In this document: one piece after another, positions 60,230 through 64,000 of the stretch
Position numbering within the stretch: position 1 is the first letter of the stretch
Layout of the letters: every line of letters begins with the position of its first letter
Source of the DNA: PALSA-270 sp963770245
Lineage (GTDB): Bacteria; Acidobacteriota; Terriglobia; Terriglobales; Acidobacteriaceae
NCBI GenBank assembly: GCA_963770245.1
Contig: CAVYOX010000014.1
Coordinates: 310,001 to 374,000 of the forward strand
Length of the DNA: 64,000 bases
Reading direction: 5' to 3'
Translations under genes and position numbers: made by a program
The notes under the pieces: generated by a model
Seen by the model: only the letters and a program-made list of their open reading frames with translations
The model's database searches: none
Told to the model about the DNA's origin: nothing

Positions 60230-61126
60230 TTACTGGCGGATGTTCTTTGCAACTATGCGTTCGTAATCAGCGAGTAACTTCATGCGCAGTCCGACTGCCT
60301 TCTCACGGTTAGGGCCCTCAGCGGGTGATCTTCTGCACTGCTCGATGGTTGCCTTGAGGCTGGCGAGGAATGCGTGGCATGGTTCGCAGCCGCTGAGGTG
60401 CCGCTCCAGTTCGTCACAAAGCGAATCATCCAAGTGCTCGTCGAGATAATTCGAGAGCTCAGCAAACATGGCCTTGCAGCGGGCAGGTCTGGGCTGAGCG
60501 TTGCTGGGTTGTTCGTGGGAATACGTCCGCGAAGCAGCCCTCCCGGAGCGTGGTTTCAACCCTTTCATCAATTCCTTTCGCACGAACAACCGCGCCCGGT
60601 GGAGACGAACCCGCACCGTTCCAGAACGCAGCCCGGTGATCTCGGCCACTTCTTCGTCGGTCAGCCCTTCCATATCGCGCAGCACCAAAACAATGCGGTA
60701 TGGCGGCGGCAGTTTCTGAATGGCGCCTCGCAAGCGTCCCGCTTCCTCACTCCGGATGGCAAACTCTTCGGGGTTAATGCTGTCATCGGCTCCGAGTTGC
60801 CTGAGTTCCTCCCGATCGGGCATGAGTTCTTCCAGGGAGAGACTTGGCTTGGGCGCAAACTTGCTCCGGCGCCGGCTCATCAGGCAGCGGTTCTTTGCCA
60901 CCTTATAGAGCCACACCACCAGTGCTTTGGGACTGTCGAATTTGGGCAGGTACGGAACCGACTTGAGTAGCACCTCTTGCATCGTGTCTTCCGCGTCCTC
61001 GCGCTGGCCGCAGACCCGCATGCTAAAGGAGAAAACCGTATTTTGGAGTAGGGCCAGGGCCTGTTCCAAAGCGGCATCATCACCCCGCTGCAAAAGCTGC
61101 ACCGCTTGTTCTATCTCGGAGCGCAT
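60230..61126 (-). CDS. ECF sigma factor fused to a zinc-finger anti-sigma domain
   Basis: 298 residues. Region 2 is FSMRVCGQREDAEDTMQEVL, LKSVPYLPKFDSPKALVVWL; region 4 is GLTDEEVAEITGLRSGTVRV, RLHRARLFVRKEL at about 155-190. After a linker, residues 220-265 have CKAMFAELSNYLDEHLDDSL, then RHLSGCEPCHAFL: a His-x3-Cys-x2-Cys (zf-HC2) anti-sigma fold. A built-in inhibitor of this sort would make the sigma self-limiting. GGTAACCT in the minus-strand upstream DNA (about 61157-61166) may be a -35. Confidence 0.85.
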   Translation of the reverse strand: MRSEIEQAVQLLQRGDDAALEQALALLQNTVFSFSMRVCGQREDAEDTMQEVLLKSVPYLPKFDSPKALVVWLYKVAKNRCLMSRRRSKFAPKPSLSLEELMPDREELRQLGADDSINPEEFAIRSEEAGRLRGAIQKLPPPYRIVLVLRDMEGLTDEEVAEITGLRSGTVRVRLHRARLFVRKELMKGLKPRSGRAASRTYSHEQPSNAQPRPARCKAMFAELSNYLDEHLDDSLCDELERHLSGCEPCHAFLASLKATIEQCRRSPAEGPNREKAVGLRMKLLADYERIVAKNIRQ

Positions 61127-61341
61127 TGCCGTAAATGTAGCACGGACGTTCCTGGAGGTTACCTCTCCTCCCCATGGTGATTGCCAACGGGCCGATGTGT
61201 ACTATTCTGGAGCGCGGTCGGCGATGAATATGCGTCTACGAGCTTCGCATGATCGTCTGATGTTAGGGCGACTGCACCCAGAAAAATCTGGCTTGGGCTA
61301 ACCAAGGTCGCGGTATAATCATCAGGATGTAAGAGGCTGTG

Positions 61342-61671
61342 ATGTCGCTTGTCCGGAATTTCCGGAATCACCCTAGCGGTACACCCTACCGCGTTGCTGC
61401 TCTGGGCGCTGCCCTAGTAGCTCTCCTGTTTGTACGCTTCACTCCCCCGCCCTTTGCCGAAATGCCGTCCGCTCAGGCAACCGTCGTTTGCCACTCGGCG
61501 CACGATCCCAGGCCATGCTTCGACCCTGATGGTCAAGGGTGGAGTGTTCCCGCTGCCTCCATAGCAATTGCTCCGCCGGAAGTATCGCATCACTCGCCGT
61601 CGGTGACGGAGTTGATTCTTCCGTTCCAAACCAAGGGTTCCCATTACAACCGTCCCCCTCCACTCAGCTAG
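61342..61671 (+). CDS. Hypothetical exported or membrane-anchored protein
   Basis: 109 residues with one N-terminal hydrophobic helix (RVAALGAALVALLFVRF), then a Pro/His/Ser-rich tail with two Cys (VVCHSAHDPRPCFD). No known domain. GAGG lies ahead of the GTG 61339/ATG 61342 start. First gene of the small plus-strand set. Confidence 0.5.
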   Translation: MSLVRNFRNHPSGTPYRVAALGAALVALLFVRFTPPPFAEMPSAQATVVCHSAHDPRPCFDPDGQGWSVPAASIAIAPPEVSHHSPSVTELILPFQTKGSHYNRPPPLS

Positions 61672-61806
61672 GTCGTTCCAATCCCCGTTTTCTACCCGAT
61701 TCGCTGACTTGCCACTCTGTAACCGGCTTGTCAGTTCATTGCTATCGCGCGAAAGCCGGACTGGCGGGAACGCGATTTGCAGAACAAACATCGGAGGAGA
61801 CCCATA

Positions 61807-61995
61807 ATGGCTGAAGCAGTCCGCAAGAATTGGCAAGAGTTGTGCAATGCCGCGCTCGAAGCAAAGGATCCGGACCAGTTGCTGGTGATTCTTCAGCAGC
61901 TCGACAAAGTACTAAAACACGAGGAGGATGTTCGCCGAGATTTCCGGATGGCTCGCAGGTCCAGCAAGACGGGAGAGGAGACGCAATGCTCGTGA
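61807..61995 (+). CDS. Small acidic/basic helical protein
   Basis: 62 residues, all-helical: NWQELCNAALEAKDPDQLLV, ILQQLDKVLKHEEDVRRD. Resembles the short helical proteins found beside response regulators in Acidobacteria. GGAGGAGAC RBS. 61 bp before the receiver-like gene. Confidence 0.65.
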   Translation: MAEAVRKNWQELCNAALEAKDPDQLLVILQQLDKVLKHEEDVRRDFRMARRSSKTGEETQCS

Positions 61996-62056
61996 TCCGC
62001 TCCACGCCAACTCACCCAGCTTTCCTCTTTAATCTTGCCAACCGTGGAGGATTCAG

Positions 62057-62407
62057 ATGGTGGGCATAAAAGTGCTTTGCGTGGAAAATCATCCTGAACA
62101 TATGGCGACACTGCGGTGCATGCTCGAAGGAATCGGATGTGAGGTCACGCCTGCAACGAGCGCAGGGGAGGCTCTTGATCTTCTGGCGAATCAACCCGTC
62201 GATGGGGTTCTACTGGAAGACGACCTGGCCAACGCGCGCGGTGTTACGTTACGAAGTCAAATGAAAACCATAAGGCCGGACGTTCCCGTTTTTCTGTTTG
62301 CCGGGGTGAGCAGCCAGACGCCGTTCATGGTGCGCTTTTTCGATGCCTACCTCCGTCGGAGAGAACAAATCGGGGATGTTCCGGAGGATTTGGACAGTGA
62401 ACCCTGA
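62057..62407 (+). CDS. Stand-alone receiver-domain protein with Glu at the phospho-acceptor site
   Basis: 116 residues, receiver fold: IKVLCVENHPEHMATLRCML, then DGVLLEDDLANARGVTLRSQ where an Asp is expected after VLL. Reading VLLE against VLLD puts Glu at the acceptor position. The conserved Lys of strand 5 is not clear. Glu there often mimics phosphorylation. GGAGGATTCAG precedes the ATG. No histidine kinase is nearby. Confidence 0.7.
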   Translation: MVGIKVLCVENHPEHMATLRCMLEGIGCEVTPATSAGEALDLLANQPVDGVLLEDDLANARGVTLRSQMKTIRPDVPVFLFAGVSSQTPFMVRFFDAYLRRREQIGDVPEDLDSEP

Positions 62408-62525
62408 ACACGCGACTGCAGGAGAATCCTCTTTCGGCAATTGTTGTAGGCCGAGTCTCAGTTTCCGGCTTGGTTTCAATCCGTCTTGCCAGATCAGGGA
62501 GCAATCCCTAAGAAAAGGATTAAAG

Positions 62526-62933
62526 ATGAACAAATCAAAACTTGGTCACTATCAGGGGAGGCTTGAGTCGCATTATGGAGAGGCCTTGGGATTCCTGGAT
62601 CGAGCGGGAGAAGAAACGCGCGCGCTGGACATTGTTTTTTCGCGGGACAGCGCAGACCAATCCATCGCGTCCCTATGCCGCGAGTCTTTGTTTGAGCAGA
62701 TCAGCCAACGCAACGTTCTTATTCAAAAGATTGAAGCTGCATTGCAGCGAATTCGCGAGGGAACCTATGGAATGTGTGTCGCGTGCGGCGACGACATCCA
62801 GTCTGGGCGGCTGGAGGCTCTGCCCTGGACGCAACACTGTCTTGGCTGTCAGGAAACGATTGAGCGCGGGGGTGCACCGGAGGCTTTAACCGATGCGCAT
62901 AAGGCTGGGATCGTTTGGAAGCGGGCCGGCTGA
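62526..62933 (+). CDS. DksA/TraR-type C4 zinc-finger protein
   Basis: 135 residues. Helical coiled-coil N-terminus (YQGRLESHYGEALGFLDRAG), then CVACGDDIQSGRLEALPWTQ, HCLGCQ: a CxxC...CxxC zinc finger. The coiled-coil tip has DSADQSI rather than the DxxDxA of DksA, so RNA-polymerase secondary-channel binding may differ. AGGA precedes the ATG. Confidence 0.85.
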   Translation: MNKSKLGHYQGRLESHYGEALGFLDRAGEETRALDIVFSRDSADQSIASLCRESLFEQISQRNVLIQKIEAALQRIREGTYGMCVACGDDIQSGRLEALPWTQHCLGCQETIERGGAPEALTDAHKAGIVWKRAG

Positions 62934-63030
62934 CGCATTTTCGCGCGTCCCAACCTCTCTTTCTGAGTCTGCGCAGGTAATCTATCCGCATGGCACGGCT
63001 TTGAAGTGAGAAGCAATTCGGAGGTGTTGT

Positions 63031-63228
63031 ATGAAACCGATAATGCTGGTTGCGTTGTGGATCGGCCTATGGATGCCCCAGCCTACGGCCAACAACGATA
63101 GTGTTTTTCTACGAACTTCCCCGAAGCCCCGGCTACAAGCTTCACGCTGGATCGGAGCAATAAACAACTGGATGACATATTTCGGCCTTCCCCTCTTCCG
63201 CCGAAATATCAGCCAGTTGCGCCCTTGA
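63031..63228 (+). CDS. Small hypothetical protein with N-terminal hydrophobic helix
   Basis: 65 residues, MKPIMLVALWIGLWMPQP then a basic, Trp-containing tail. GGAGGTGTTGT is a strong RBS. A short exported peptide is possible. The stop overlaps the next frame (TTGA). Confidence 0.5.
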   Translation: MKPIMLVALWIGLWMPQPTANNDSVFLRTSPKPRLQASRWIGAINNWMTYFGLPLFRRNISQLRP

Positions 63229-63452
63229 CGTTTTCGCCCTCGACACGCCAGTTTTTCCTGTATCCGACGCCCGCCGTCAACGGGTTAGAGCTCCCAAACG
63301 CTAGCGGGCCGGCCCAGACGCTGGCTGCTGGCAGTGGCCGCACCGCCAGCACTCACGCCGTTTCTGGAGTGAATAATTTGACTGCGGTAGGCCCTGGATT
63401 CTCCACGGCCACGGGAGGAATAAGTTTCACCCCGGCGTCACCCAAGTTCTGA
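63225..63452 (+). CDS. Ser/Thr/Gly-rich hypothetical protein (weak)
   Basis: 75 residues from TTG 63225 overlapping the previous stop by 4 bp. Low-complexity Ser/Thr/Gly/Pro content, no RBS of its own beyond coupling, no domain. May not be expressed. Confidence 0.3.
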   Translation: MTFSPSTRQFFLYPTPAVNGLELPNASGPAQTLAAGSGRTASTHAVSGVNNLTAVGPGFSTATGGISFTPASPKF

Positions 63453-63532
63453 AGAGGTTGCCGCCAAGAGCAAATTGAGGGTAACACTCACCGTACGTCA
63501 ATCGTGTACGGATGGGATGGTGTGCGGAAGCC

Positions 63533-63988
63533 ATGGAAACGGCGCTAATCGCTTACGCAGTGTGCGCGTCCGCGCTGCTGATCTGCAGCACGCTGCCTAT
63601 TTATCCTGCTCGCAAGGCTGGACGGCCAAATCCGGCGGGAACAGTGGACTATGTGGTTATCTCCGGTTTCTTGCTCTTAGATTGGGAGCATGGTTGCCCG
63701 AATCTTCTGATCTTCGACTTGCATTCTGACCGTGAAAGCAATTGGCGACACAAGAACATTCCGGGAGTGCTAACGATTTCTTTGCACGACTTTCAACACT
63801 TGGCAAGATGGCTTCCGCCCGGCAGCAGAGTCGTCTTCTGTGGTATGGGTCTAAAGCGGCCCTTCGACGCGCAGACCGAACGCATACTCTTGCAGCTCGG
63901 AATCGAGGCCATTTACCTTCTGGAAGGAGAACTAGGGCTCCCGCTGTTGGCGTCTACCAAAAGAATCTCAAGTCCTGCAAATAAATGA
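63533..63988 (+). CDS. Rhodanese-like domain protein with N-terminal membrane anchor
   Basis: 151 residues. An N-terminal hydrophobic helix (ETALIAYAVCASALLICSTL) is followed by a rhodanese-like domain: VLTISLHDFQHLARWLPPGS, RVVFCGMGLKRPFDAQTERI. The active Cys in VVFCGMG is in the expected place after the strand, but the loop is longer than canonical. The start ATG 63533 (METALIAYA) is preferred over 63512. Third rhodanese-type protein in the window. Confidence 0.75.
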   Translation: METALIAYAVCASALLICSTLPIYPARKAGRPNPAGTVDYVVISGFLLLDWEHGCPNLLIFDLHSDRESNWRHKNIPGVLTISLHDFQHLARWLPPGSRVVFCGMGLKRPFDAQTERILLQLGIEAIYLLEGELGLPLLASTKRISSPANK

Positions 63989-64000
63989 CGACTGCGGACA

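Noticed and set aside
63225..63452. Programmed frameshift joining 63031-63228 to 63225-63452
   Set aside because: The TTGA overlap fits coupling or chance; there is no slippery sequence and the second frame is low complexity.
1..64000. CRISPR array, prophage structural genes, conjugation genes, rRNA
   Set aside because: No repeat-spacer pattern, capsid/terminase, relaxase/T4SS or rRNA sequence was found on either strand.

Overview
The window looks like chromosomal DNA of an Acidobacteriota species (Terriglobia / Koribacter-like). This rests on high GC, the tig-clpP-clpX-lon order, an ADOP-type permease (acidobacterial duplicated orphan permease), many ECF sigma factors, and a cohesin-bearing secretin beside GspG-like pseudopilins. 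The taxonomy is inferred from gene content; no rRNA gene is present.

Layout. 1-4.5 kb: methylmalonyl-CoA mutase split into a catalytic chain and a B12-binding chain, with an AlkA-type glycosylase between them, then a family 2 glycosyltransferase. 4.5-7.5 kb: TolC-type outer-membrane protein and two small conserved genes. 7.5-13.4 kb: proteostasis operon tig-clpP-clpX-lon on the minus strand, with a terminator. 13.5-18.7 kb: family 5 uracil-DNA glycosylase, an ECF sigma/anti-sigma/secreted-protein operon, murB, a bacilliredoxin and a CYTH protein. 18.7-31.4 kb: a DedA-rhodanese gene with an in-frame TGA at the rhodanese catalytic position followed by a SECIS-like hairpin (candidate selenoprotein), a decayed RidA gene, polyprenyl synthase, YajQ, TatD, MetG, LarC, ArgS, PepA and an Smr protein. 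31.4-41.8 kb: SmpB, a secretin plus two pseudopilins, histidine-degradation genes hutU-hutI, and a secreted M1 aminopeptidase.

42.0-51.6 kb is a genomic island. It starts inside an intact tRNA-Phe(GAA) gene and ends at an exact 45-bp copy of that gene's 3' part. It carries an integrase remnant, an ECF-sigma/membrane-protein/ICMT-like operon, a VapBC-type toxin-antitoxin pair, an ADOP permease and a group II intron with its reverse transcriptase.

52-64 kb: a tightly overlapped minus-strand operon (OsmC, TolC, adaptor, RND pump, DUF2892 protein), divergent from a rhodanese and a TlpA-like thioredoxin; the thiol and sulfane-sulfur proteins suggest a redox/sulfur stress module. Then come a sigma factor fused to a zinc-finger anti-sigma domain, and a run of small plus-strand regulatory genes (a response regulator with Glu at the phospho-acceptor position, a DksA-like zinc finger, a rhodanese-like protein).

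The most notable observation is the probable UGA-decoded (selenocysteine) DedA-rhodanese at 18709-19680. Next are the tRNA-Phe island with exact att repeats and the small secreted protein that resembles a detached secretin segment.
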